Origin: CAWUIH01 sp963922495
GTDB lineage: Bacteria; Pseudomonadota; Gammaproteobacteria; Coxiellales; Coxiellaceae
Length of the DNA: 10,522 nucleotides
Direction of reading: 5' to 3'
Assembly (NCBI GenBank): GCA_963922495.1
Contig: CAWUIH010000052.1
Location: forward strand, 1 to 10,522
Positions 1-7,102 of the stretch are shown here, one piece after another. Position 1 is the stretch's first letter. The number at the start of each line of letters is the position of its first letter. Position numbers and translations under genes: made by a program. Under the pieces are notes generated by a model that saw only the letters and a program-made list of their open reading frames with translations, ran no database searches and was not told the origin of the DNA.

Positions 1-192
1 AGAATATGATTTTCTATATTTTCAATAGGTTAGAGAAATTTCCGTCAAAGTCGGGTTAATACTTAAAGCGGTTGAATGCGGCGTTGTATTGTTAGGATAA
101 TAACTTTTTAAGAATTGTGGCTTTTAAGCACTTCAATAATCTAAGCTTCTATAAATTATCAAATAAATTGTAATGAGTTTCTACTACGTATT
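1..192. other. AT-rich non-coding leader, no gene seen
   Basis: Both strands of this stretch carry frequent stop codons and no convincing open frame with a ribosome binding site. A short frame from base 2 closes at TAG around base 26 and could be the last residues of a gene that starts outside the window, but eight codons cannot be identified. No tRNA-like or strong hairpin-plus-T-tract structure was seen. Confidence 0.5.
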
Positions 193-222
193 TTGTAATT
201 CTTAATAAATAGCTACTATTCT
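193..222 (+). promoter_or_regulatory. candidate sigma70 promoter of the Cys-rich protein gene
   Basis: TTGTAA (193-198) and TATTCT (217-222) are separated by 18 bases. This would place transcription start near 229 and give a leader of about 43 bases before the ATG at 272. The region is very AT-rich, so chance matches are common. The call rests on position and spacing only. Confidence 0.3.
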
Positions 223-271
223 AAATTAGGTTTTCAATTCTGAACAAACCAAAACAAGGGGGAAGATATCA

Positions 272-658
272 ATGAAAAAAATTGTAACTAGCTTAATAGT
301 AGCTTGCGTCGCAGTGTTTGCTAATGCGTTGGCATCATTCTATTTGTGTGGGCCGGATGAAGATGGTTGCGATAATAGTAACCTTGAATATTGTTCTTGT
401 ATTTACAAAATCTCGGAAGAAAACCAAAGTCAATATTGTTTAGATTTCCAAGAATTAGGTTGTGAGCCACTTAAGCAACACCCGCAGTGTAATCCACATG
501 ACATTATTATGGGCCAAGGACGCTGTTTGTCGACACTGTTTCAAAGCATGCCGGAACCCATATGTCCAACTGTTTCAAAAAATTTTTGTGTACAACATAA
601 AATTAGAATTTGTAACAGTAACGGTCAATGCAAATCAGGAAAAAACCATAATACTTAA
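272..658 (+). CDS. small secreted cysteine-rich protein, function unknown
   Basis: A 128-residue protein that I do not recognise by name. Residues 1-21 form a classical Sec signal peptide: positively charged MKK, a hydrophobic core (IVTSLIVACVAVFA), then NALA before SFY, which suits signal peptidase I cleavage after Ala21. The mature part has 12 cysteines (26, 33, 41, 43, 56, 64, 73, 85, 98, 106, 114, 120), an even number spread along about 100 residues, so several disulfides are likely after export to the periplasm or outside. The sequence is polar and rich in Asn, Gln and Pro with no membrane helix, suggesting a soluble exported protein. The start is well supported: GGGGGA at 258-263 lies 8 bases before the ATG. 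The gene stands alone, with its own likely promoter, and its stop is 9 bases from the stop of the opposing gene. Similar Cys-rich exported proteins may occur in Legionella-like bacteria, but this is only an impression. An effector, inhibitor or envelope protein are all possible. Confidence 0.85.
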   Translation: MKKIVTSLIVACVAVFANALASFYLCGPDEDGCDNSNLEYCSCIYKISEENQSQYCLDFQELGCEPLKQHPQCNPHDIIMGQGRCLSTLFQSMPEPICPTVSKNFCVQHKIRICNSNGQCKSGKNHNT

Positions 659-667
659 ATTCCAGGG

Positions 668-2383
668 TTATGATGCTACTGAATTCAATGAATTTGTCAT
701 AAAAAATGATGATTCTCGTTGTATTGTTGTCCCCTCTGGCACCTCTGTGCGATGATGTTTAAAAATTTCTTGCCCTATCCTTTTATAGGTTTTTGACGGA
801 CATTTATAATTGCGTGCAAAAAGATACAAAGCAGCACCGAGACAGAACAACGCTACCCCAACACCAATAGCAGCCATTACTGGTGGGCTGAGCCAACTGA
901 CAACAAGTGCGAATTTGAGGATAGGTCCTAGGGCAGTGACCCCAGTCCCTAAAATCATCATAATACCACCTGCCTTTCTAAGTCTAGGATTTCTGCATCC
1001 TACAAGATTTTTAGTAAAAGCATTGTAGGATTTGAATTGCTTGTCATTCGGACTAGTCAATAGCGAATCAATATTGGTGAAGATTAGTTTAACAATATCA
1101 TTATTACTATCTGTGTCATCTAGCTCTGATAACTCCACACAGAGCTGGTGTATTTCGGGAAACAATTTATATTGTTTTATGGGAGGCATCGATTCAGATG
1201 AGAGCTTTTTAATAAGCAGTATAATTTTAAGTGCTTGCTGGATTGTCGCTGCATCAAAAACAGGTTGTAATTGTAAAGAATTGCCGTCGCTACTAGAAGC
1301 ATAACGTTCATTCTCTAAAGAGCGTGCTAGCTCCTCTAATTTATCTTCAGACAGACCAAATAAATAGTCAAAATGATGCAATCGCTTATTAGGGTCAGGA
1401 TAATCAATCCAAGCGCGTAGAGTTTCTAGTGCAATAGCATCATATTCTGAAAAACCCACAATGGAACATATGGAACTCTCTTTTGTTTGATCAGGCGAAT
1501 TCAGAGCGTGATATAACGATGATACGCTTAATTGACGTGAATGTGCCGCCTGATTTTTTGTATCTGCACTTGCTGTGCCCCCTGATAATTGTTGCTGTAT
1601 TTTTTGTTGTAGCTGTGAGCGATCCTGAACACAAGGTATCTGAACGGAAAAGGTAACTTTTTTAGAAGAATTGGTTTCAAGAGATTCCGTATCTTCATCA
1701 GTGCTTTGTTCTGAGGCATCTTTTAAGGTACCCGTTTCGGCATCGACTAAAAGAACATCTAATTCATTACCTATTTTAAGTGCCCAGTATTTTATTTGCT
1801 CATCCTCTTTTCCCTTAAAGAGAATCATCGATACTACTAATGATATTGGTGTTTCAGAATCATCAACTGAATTATCACTGCATCCAGCTTTCGTAAGGCA
1901 TTGCCGAAGGCAATCTTGGTCAAATGCGTCGCGTTTCCCATAATATTTTTTCAGTAAACGATTTGCCAAAATTTTAACATTTTCATGAGATAAGGACTTT
2001 GCGGTAATTTGAATATACCCAGCCACAAGCGATTCTTTAGCCATCAGTATTGGTGTGACTAATGAGGTGTATTCATTATCATCGGCACCTTGGAGAGATT
2101 GATCACGCTTAGCGGTGACCAGCACGTTTGGGGCTGAATAAATTAATGAGCCATTTTCATCGAGGATGTGTTTCTTCGCCGGCAGCTTTTGCTGTGGACC
2201 ATTAGTGACATTTTCTGACCTCGCAGTTGACTGAGCCGACTTTTTTTTATCGGCATTAGTTGAGGGAAAGTCGGTGATTGCATCAAAAGCATCTGATGGT
2301 TTTGTGATTTCCTCTCCGGTAACAATAAGTGTCTCTGAAGCCTTGTTTGAAGTCTTTAAATTATCGTTATAAGCGTTTCTCAT
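668..2383 (-). CDS. orphan protein with two C-terminal membrane helices, possible secreted effector
   Basis: A 571-residue protein with no family I can name. Residues 1-75 are polar, Ser/Thr/Lys-rich and probably disordered. Residues about 80-255 contain mixed hydrophobic and charged segments that look folded, followed by an acidic Ser/Thr stretch. A Gln-rich, Ser-rich linker lies around 255-290. Residues about 300-470 are helical in character. Two predicted membrane segments sit close together at about 472-495 and 501-523, separated by SPP, suggesting a helical hairpin. A basic, then Ser-rich tail of about 45 residues ends the protein. There is no N-terminal signal peptide. Start choice: TAGGA lies four bases before the ATG, with no good alternative upstream. 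A long polar N-terminal body, late membrane hairpin and short polar tail recur among membrane-targeted effectors of intracellular Legionellales. Translocation is inference; I see no clear Glu-rich C-terminal secretion motif. An ordinary inner-membrane anchored protein is the alternative. Confidence 0.8.
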   Translation of the reverse strand: MRNAYNDNLKTSNKASETLIVTGEEITKPSDAFDAITDFPSTNADKKKSAQSTARSENVTNGPQQKLPAKKHILDENGSLIYSAPNVLVTAKRDQSLQGADDNEYTSLVTPILMAKESLVAGYIQITAKSLSHENVKILANRLLKKYYGKRDAFDQDCLRQCLTKAGCSDNSVDDSETPISLVVSMILFKGKEDEQIKYWALKIGNELDVLLVDAETGTLKDASEQSTDEDTESLETNSSKKVTFSVQIPCVQDRSQLQQKIQQQLSGGTASADTKNQAAHSRQLSVSSLYHALNSPDQTKESSICSIVGFSEYDAIALETLRAWIDYPDPNKRLHHFDYLFGLSEDKLEELARSLENERYASSSDGNSLQLQPVFDAATIQQALKIILLIKKLSSESMPPIKQYKLFPEIHQLCVELSELDDTDSNNDIVKLIFTNIDSLLTSPNDKQFKSYNAFTKNLVGCRNPRLRKAGGIMMILGTGVTALGPILKFALVVSWLSPPVMAAIGVGVALFCLGAALYLFARNYKCPSKTYKRIGQEIFKHHRTEVPEGTTIQRESSFFMTNSLNSVAS

Positions 2384-2408
2384 AAAATCCTACAATTAAT
2401 TTTTTGTA

Positions 2409-2437
2409 TTTTTAATATTATTAAATCGATATGTTAA
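2409..2437 (-). promoter_or_regulatory. candidate promoter of the 571-residue orphan
   Basis: Read on the minus strand, TTAACA (2437-2432) is followed after 17 bases by TAAAAA (2414-2409). This would give a short leader before the ATG at 2383. The surrounding sequence is nearly pure A/T, so the match has little statistical weight. Confidence 0.25.
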
Positions 2438-2522
2438 ATAATAATATACTGTTGCCGTCACCGATCATAGAACAGTTTTATTAAGAGAAGATTATTAGAT
2501 GCCATTTTTCTGAAGAATAATT

Positions 2523-2534
2523 AGGCATGTGCCT
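2523..2534. repeat. 12-base perfect palindrome upstream of the arginine deiminase operon
   Basis: AGGCA-TG-TGCCT is a perfect 5+2+5 inverted repeat about 100 bases before the antiporter start. It is GC-rich relative to its surroundings and could be a small operator. It is short enough to arise by chance, and no second copy was noticed in the window. Confidence 0.25.
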
Positions 2535-2634
2535 CAAAAATAGCTTGTGATTAATCTCTAAGGGATATGCTGCAATTTATTGCATTTGTAGTAAAATATC
2601 ATAACCTCACTCACAAACAATCTATGCATTGAAA

Positions 2635-3975
2635 ATGGCGAAAAAATATAAAAAAATAGGATTATTCACACTGATTACTCTAGTTTGTGGCAATATGATT
2701 GGTTCTGGCGTTTTTTTACTACCCTCCTCTCTTGCTATGATAGGGACCATCAGCCTTTTTTCGTGGCTAATTACTGGTTTCGGTGCTATTTGTCTCGCAT
2801 TAATGTTTGCACATATTTCACACTTGATACCGGTTGCAGGTGGACCCTATGGGTATAATTATAGGGTTCTGGGTAGCTATATTGGTTTTCAGACGGCGTA
2901 TGATTACTGGTTTGCGATTTGGATTGGAAACGCCGCCATTGCTGTTGCCTTCGTGGGTTACTTGGGAATATTTTTTCCCATATTGAAAAACAGCTGGTAC
3001 ACTTTTTTCGCAAGCGCTGGCATTATATGGTTCATAACATTAGTTAATATCTCAGGAGTGGGCATAGCGGGTCTCATTCAAAGACTCTCAACAGTTTTCA
3101 AATTAATTCCAATATTACTTATCGGCGTGCTGGGATGGTTTTATGTTGATGGAACTAATTTTACAAACTATGCCCATATCTCCAACAATCACCTCACTAC
3201 CTTTAGTGCGCTATCGAAAGGCGCTGCGCTAACGTTCTGGGCATTTATTGGTTTAGAATCTGCAACAGTACCGGCGGGATCAGTTAGAAATCCTCAACGC
3301 AATATCCCGTTAGCGACTATTATTGGCACATCCATCACTTGTATAGTTTATATGCTCAGTTCTACTGCTATCATGGGCATTATTCCCTCACCACAATTGC
3401 AGCATAGCACCTCTCCATTTGCTGATGCAGCAAAAATCATTTTTGGTGTTTGGGGTCAGGATTTGGTCGCAGTTGGGGCAATTGTTTCCTGCTTTGGTGC
3501 CCTCAATGGCTGGATTTTATTACAAGCTCAAGTACCTATGGCCGCTGCTCAAGATGGCCTATTCCCAAAAATATTTGCCAAACAAAATCGCTACCATACT
3601 CCTGTAAAAGGCCTTATTGTTACCTCGATTTTGATAACTGCACTACTACTACTCACCATTACGGATAATCTCATCAAGCAATTTAATACGATTATTTTAC
3701 TTGCTGTTATCTCAAATGTGATACCTTATTTTTACACCAGTATATCAGATATGTTATGCATAAAAGAATGCAATGAGCCTAAAGTTAAAAAGATTTTTAG
3801 ATTTAGCATCGCTATTTTAAGTTGTATTTTTTCTCTTTGGGCAATCTGCAGCACAGGGACTAAAACCGTTTATTACGGTTTTATATTTTTAATTATTAGC
3901 GTCCCCTTATATTGCTGGTTAATAAGACATAAATTTAAACTTAAACAAATAGCGAGTAAAAGCAATGTCAATTAG
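2635..3975 (+). CDS. AdiC-like basic amino-acid antiporter (probable arginine/ornithine exchanger)
   Basis: A 446-residue integral membrane protein of the APC superfamily, expected to have 12 helices. It aligns nearly end to end with E. coli AdiC (445 residues), the arginine/agmatine antiporter. Shared landmarks: the broken first helix GSGVFLLP (23-30), whose Ser24-Gly25 match AdiC Ser26-Gly27; Tyr91 and Asn99 in YWFAIWIGN (AdiC Tyr93 and Asn101); Trp202 and Glu208 in FWAFIGLESA; and Trp293 in NGWILL. These line the substrate site and gates of AdiC, so arginine import is well supported. As it heads an arginine deiminase operon with no arginine decarboxylase in view, the exchanged product is more likely ornithine (or citrulline) than agmatine. 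That is inference, so no symbol is given; arcD would be a functional label. Start: ATG at 2635 matches the AdiC N-terminus; an in-frame TTG at 2629 adds two residues. Neither has an obvious Shine-Dalgarno. The 3' end overlaps the next gene by 11 bases. Confidence 0.92.
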   Translation: MAKKYKKIGLFTLITLVCGNMIGSGVFLLPSSLAMIGTISLFSWLITGFGAICLALMFAHISHLIPVAGGPYGYNYRVLGSYIGFQTAYDYWFAIWIGNAAIAVAFVGYLGIFFPILKNSWYTFFASAGIIWFITLVNISGVGIAGLIQRLSTVFKLIPILLIGVLGWFYVDGTNFTNYAHISNNHLTTFSALSKGAALTFWAFIGLESATVPAGSVRNPQRNIPLATIIGTSITCIVYMLSSTAIMGIIPSPQLQHSTSPFADAAKIIFGVWGQDLVAVGAIVSCFGALNGWILLQAQVPMAAAQDGLFPKIFAKQNRYHTPVKGLIVTSILITALLLLTITDNLIKQFNTIILLAVISNVIPYFYTSISDMLCIKECNEPKVKKIFRFSIAILSCIFSLWAICSTGTKTVYYGFIFLIISVPLYCWLIRHKFKLKQIASKSNVN

Positions 3976-4960
3976 TATTCGTGGCCGTAGTTTTGTAACG
4001 CTGAAAGATTTTAGCCCTTTAGAAATTAATTATTTACTCAATCTTGCAAAAGATTTGAAGGAAAAGAAACGTTCAGGAGAAAAAGGCAATTTGCTTTTTG
4101 AAAAAAATATTGTATTAATATTTGATAAACCATCCACACGGACTCGTTGTGCTTTCGAAGTTGCAGCACATGATGAAGGTGCAAATGTCACTTTTTTATC
4201 GAATAGTCATATGGGTCATAAGGAATCAATTGAAGATACTGCAAAAGTACTCGGCCGTATGTATGATGGCATAGAATTTCGAGGTTTTAATCATAAAATT
4301 GTTGAGATACTAGGGGCACATGCTGGGGTACCGGTTTGGAACGGTTTGACTGATCAATTTCACCCGACTCAGATACTCGCAGATTTTTTAACTCTACAAG
4401 AAAAAATTAATAAGCCACTGCATCACCAAAAGCTAGTATTCGTCGGTGATACACGTAATAACATTGGCAATTCTATGATGATTGGCTCAGCAAAAATGGG
4501 ACTAGAATTCGTCGGCCTCGCACCAAAAGCACTATGGCCCAATCAACAATTAATTGACGAGATGCACAAAATTTCAAAAAAGACTGGTGCCAATATCCAC
4601 TTTGAAGAAGATATTAATGCAGCAGTTAATAATGCTAATGCAATTTATACCGATGTTTGGGTTTCTATGGGAGAAGAAGAAAAATTCTCCGAACGTATCC
4701 AACAACTTTCTCGCTATCAGGTAACAATGAACATGTTGGACAAAACTGGCAACGAAGATGTGATTTTTATGCACTGCTTGCCTGCATTTCACGACACTCA
4801 CACAGAAGTAGCTAAAAGAATTCAACAACAGTTTGCGTTAACTGAAATGGAAGTAACCAATGAGGTTTTCCAAAGTCGGCATTCGGTTGTCTTTGATCAA
4901 GCCGAAAATCGACTTCACACTATTAAAGCTATTATGGTCGCTTCAATTGGAAACTTGTGA
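3965..4960 (+). CDS. arcB: ornithine carbamoyltransferase, probably catabolic
   Basis: A 331-residue cytosolic enzyme interconverting ornithine plus carbamoyl phosphate and citrulline plus phosphate. In this operon it should run in the catabolic direction, splitting citrulline. Motifs are all present: the carbamoyl-phosphate loop STRTR (57-61), HPTQ (133-136), HCLP (270-273) with the ornithine/citrulline-binding Cys, and the C-terminal FDQAENRLHTIKA. Also typical are GHKES near 84-88, RGF near 106-108 and TDVWVSMGE. Length equals that of E. coli ArgF and Pseudomonas ArcB (about 334-336), and the whole chain resembles both closely. Sequence alone does not separate anabolic ArgF from catabolic ArcB; the assignment as arcB comes from the flanking antiporter, deiminase and kinase genes. 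The start overlaps the antiporter gene by 11 bases and has only a weak ribosome binding site, which suggests translational coupling. Confidence 0.95.
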   Translation: MSISIRGRSFVTLKDFSPLEINYLLNLAKDLKEKKRSGEKGNLLFEKNIVLIFDKPSTRTRCAFEVAAHDEGANVTFLSNSHMGHKESIEDTAKVLGRMYDGIEFRGFNHKIVEILGAHAGVPVWNGLTDQFHPTQILADFLTLQEKINKPLHHQKLVFVGDTRNNIGNSMMIGSAKMGLEFVGLAPKALWPNQQLIDEMHKISKKTGANIHFEEDINAAVNNANAIYTDVWVSMGEEEKFSERIQQLSRYQVTMNMLDKTGNEDVIFMHCLPAFHDTHTEVAKRIQQQFALTEMEVTNEVFQSRHSVVFDQAENRLHTIKAIMVASIGNL

Positions 4961-4967
4961 TATAGAT

Positions 4968-6170
4968 ATGAAAATTGAGTCAGAAATTTCACCATTAAAA
5001 AAAGTAATTCTACATCGACCTGATATATCTTTAAGACGTTTAACACCTCATAATTGCCAAGATTTTTTATTTGATGATGTGCTGTGGCCACACAAAGCCG
5101 GTGAGGAACACGATGTGTTTAGCAATACGTTACGTGAACATGGGGTTGAAGTTTTTTTATTAGTCGACTTGTTACGAGAAACTTTAGAAATATCAGCAGC
5201 CAAGAATTATCTTATCGATCGTCTCATTAAATATAATTACTACAATACTAAAATTGGTGATATTCTTCGTAATTTCCTGATGTGTAGTTCCAGTAAGGAG
5301 CTGACTGAATATTTAATCGGTGGGCTCACCGTTGCGGACACGGGAGATTATCCCTTAGGTTTATTGACACATGTATCCAACCCTGAAGACTTTATCTTGC
5401 CACCACTGCCTAATCATTTATTTACTCGTGACACTTCAGCCTGGATTGGCAATGGCGTTTCAATTAATTCAATGAAATTTGCTGCAAGGCATGGTGAAAC
5501 CATTAATATTGAAACAATTTACCAATTTCATCCCATGTTTACTAAGGAATCATTTAATATTTGGTATAATGGTGCACATACTCCAGGCTCACTTTCCACA
5601 ATTGAGGGCGGAGACATTTTAGTCATCAATAAAAACTTAATTGTCATTGGTATTGGACAACGCACCAAACCTCAAGCAATCGAAATGCTAGCAAAAAATA
5701 TATTTAATGATAATTCATTTGCTAAAATCCTTGCGATCAAATTACCGAAACAACGCATTTCAATGCATCTTGATACCGTGATGGCCATGTTAAATCACGA
5801 TACATTTTGTATCGCTTTTCCGACACAAGATATTCAGTCTTGGGTAATAACACCTGGAAATACTTTGGATGATATTTTGATTACAGAAGTAGAATCTCCT
5901 TTTAAAGTTATTAGTGAAGCGTTAGGTGAAAAAAATTTAAACCTTATTAAACCAGGTGGTGATGAATTCACCTTACAGCGCGAGCAATGGACCGATGCCA
6001 GTAATTTATTAGCAATCAAACCCGGGACGGTCATTGGTTATGAATGCAACGTTGAAACCAATAAAAAAATTAAGGCGGCGGGTATTGAGATTATTACCAT
6101 TCCTGGTTCCGAGTTAGGACGTGGGCGCGGTGGTTCACGCTGTATGTCTTGTCCTTTGGAGCGTGAATAA
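4968..6170 (+). CDS. arcA: arginine deiminase
   Basis: A 400-residue cytosolic enzyme hydrolysing L-arginine to L-citrulline and ammonia, the first step of arginine fermentation. It belongs to the guanidine-group-modifying (pentein) superfamily. By comparison with P. aeruginosa ArcA, Asp155 in FTRD, Glu213 in EGGD, His267 and Asp269 in HLD, and Cys392 in the final RCMSCP are the substrate-binding and catalytic residues; spacing is conserved, with an offset of 11 up to His267. The N-terminus ESEISPLKKVILHRP is also typical. Near the nucleophile the sequence is GGSRCMSC, with Arg just before the Cys where Pseudomonas has His; some other arginine deiminases also carry Arg here. The ATG at 4968 is chosen because it aligns with the family N-terminus. 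An in-frame start at 4860 would add 36 residues, all overlapping the upstream gene. It begins 7 bases after the arcB stop, with no strong Shine-Dalgarno, and its stop shares one base with the arcC start. Confidence 0.95.
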   Translation: MKIESEISPLKKVILHRPDISLRRLTPHNCQDFLFDDVLWPHKAGEEHDVFSNTLREHGVEVFLLVDLLRETLEISAAKNYLIDRLIKYNYYNTKIGDILRNFLMCSSSKELTEYLIGGLTVADTGDYPLGLLTHVSNPEDFILPPLPNHLFTRDTSAWIGNGVSINSMKFAARHGETINIETIYQFHPMFTKESFNIWYNGAHTPGSLSTIEGGDILVINKNLIVIGIGQRTKPQAIEMLAKNIFNDNSFAKILAIKLPKQRISMHLDTVMAMLNHDTFCIAFPTQDIQSWVITPGNTLDDILITEVESPFKVISEALGEKNLNLIKPGGDEFTLQREQWTDASNLLAIKPGTVIGYECNVETNKKIKAAGIEIITIPGSELGRGRGGSRCMSCPLERE

Positions 6171-7066
6171 TGTTATTCGTGATAGCGATAGGTGGAAATG
6201 CATTATTACAGCGTGACCAACCACTAGAAGCAAAACTGTTAGAAAGGAATATAAAAAAGGCATCGTACTTACTAGGTGAATTTTCTAAAAAACACGATGT
6301 TGTCATTGTACATGGCAACGGCCCACAAATTGGGTTATTGGCTCTTCAAACAGAGGCGTATAAAAAAGTAAAGCCCTACCCTTTAGATATTCTAGGTGCT
6401 GAGACTCAAGGAATGATTGGTTATTTACTGCAACAACAAATACAGAATCACGCTGAAAAAAAAACCATTACTTTACTGACTCAGGTTTTAATTGACCCAA
6501 ACGATATAGCATTTAAAAAGCCCAGTAAGTTTATAGGCCCAGTCTATGACCAAGAAATAGCAACAAAATTACATCAGCAACATCAGTGGCTCTTTAAAGC
6601 CGATAATGAGTATTTACGGCGTGTGGTTGCATCACCAAAACCACAAAAAATTATTGAAATTGCAGCGATTAAAACCTTATTAAGAGAAAATCATATTGTC
6701 ATTGCTGGAGGTGGTGGTGGGATTCCCTGCATTGAAAATAACTCGGTGCTACAAGGTGTCGAAGCAGTAGTCGATAAAGATTTAACAGCGATGACTCTGG
6801 CACGACAACTCCATGCTGACCATTTAGTGATTTTAACCGATGTTGAATACGTTTATCGTGACTGGGGCACTCCACAGCAATCGGCTATCAAAAAATCTAC
6901 TATCACAGACATTCAACAGTTAACTTTTCCAAAAGGATCGATGCAACCGAAAATTAGTGCTGCCATTGAGTTTACCTATGCTACAAAACAATCCAGCTAT
7001 ATTGGAAATTTATTTAAACTACCAGAAATATTAAGCAGTAAAAGTGGTACTCAAATCACTGTTTAG
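6170..7066 (+). CDS. arcC: carbamate kinase
   Basis: A 298-residue cytosolic kinase of the amino-acid-kinase fold. It transfers phosphate from carbamoyl phosphate to ADP, giving ATP and carbamate, which decomposes to CO2 and ammonia; this is the energy-yielding last step of the pathway. Visible motifs: IGGNALLQ (7-14), HGNGPQIGLL (48-57), DILGAETQGMIGY, RRVVASP (family usually RRVVPSP), the glycine loop AGGGGGIP, GVEAVVDKDLTA, ILTDVEYVY, and near the end KGSMQPKISAA followed by SGTQI. All regions of the family are present; it is slightly shorter than the usual 310-315 residues. The ATG overlaps the arcA stop as TAATG, and GGAG at 6158-6161 sits 8 bases upstream, so the start is secure. It is the last gene of the operon; 36 bases separate it from the converging gene, with no clear terminator. 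Confidence 0.95.
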   Translation: MLFVIAIGGNALLQRDQPLEAKLLERNIKKASYLLGEFSKKHDVVIVHGNGPQIGLLALQTEAYKKVKPYPLDILGAETQGMIGYLLQQQIQNHAEKKTITLLTQVLIDPNDIAFKKPSKFIGPVYDQEIATKLHQQHQWLFKADNEYLRRVVASPKPQKIIEIAAIKTLLRENHIVIAGGGGGIPCIENNSVLQGVEAVVDKDLTAMTLARQLHADHLVILTDVEYVYRDWGTPQQSAIKKSTITDIQQLTFPKGSMQPKISAAIEFTYATKQSSYIGNLFKLPEILSSKSGTQITV

Positions 7067-7102
7067 ATATAGAATTGGAAGCTTATCCTTTTTAACCTAA
7101 AT

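Larger units (their letters stand above)
2384..2634. promoter_or_regulatory. divergent intergenic region controlling the orphan gene and the arginine deiminase operon
   Basis: These 251 bases must hold the promoters of both divergent transcripts. The half next to the minus-strand gene is extremely AT-rich (about 2395-2450). On the operon side, TAAAAT at 2592-2597 is a possible -10, about 38 bases before the ATG, but no good -35 pairs with it. A perfect 12-base palindrome lies at 2523-2534. TGTGA at 2546-2550 resembles half a CRP or FNR-type site, but its partner half is missing. I did not find a convincing arginine repressor (ARG box) or FNR/ANR dyad by eye, so regulation remains open. Confidence 0.45.

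Noticed and set aside
462..755. Overlapping frame running past the end of the Cys-rich gene
   Set aside because: It is out of frame with a gene that has a signal peptide and strong ribosome binding site, and it continues into the antisense of the next gene.
810..1943. Several plus-strand open frames of 72-90 codons opposite the 571-residue gene
   Set aside because: They lie antisense to a well-supported long gene, lack ribosome binding sites and have no recognisable motifs.
2395..2450. PmrA-type TTAA repeats upstream of the 571-residue gene
   Set aside because: The TTAA pairs present are spaced by 5 and 9 bases rather than the expected 6-7, and the tract is almost all A/T.
4860..4967. A 36-residue N-terminal extension of arginine deiminase
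   Set aside because: It lies almost entirely inside arcB in another frame and has no counterpart in the family; the ATG at 4968 matches the normal N-terminus.
7067..7102. Possible bidirectional terminator after arcC, around GGAAGCTTATCC followed by TTTTT
   Set aside because: Only three base pairs can form before a mismatch, so there is no credible hairpin.
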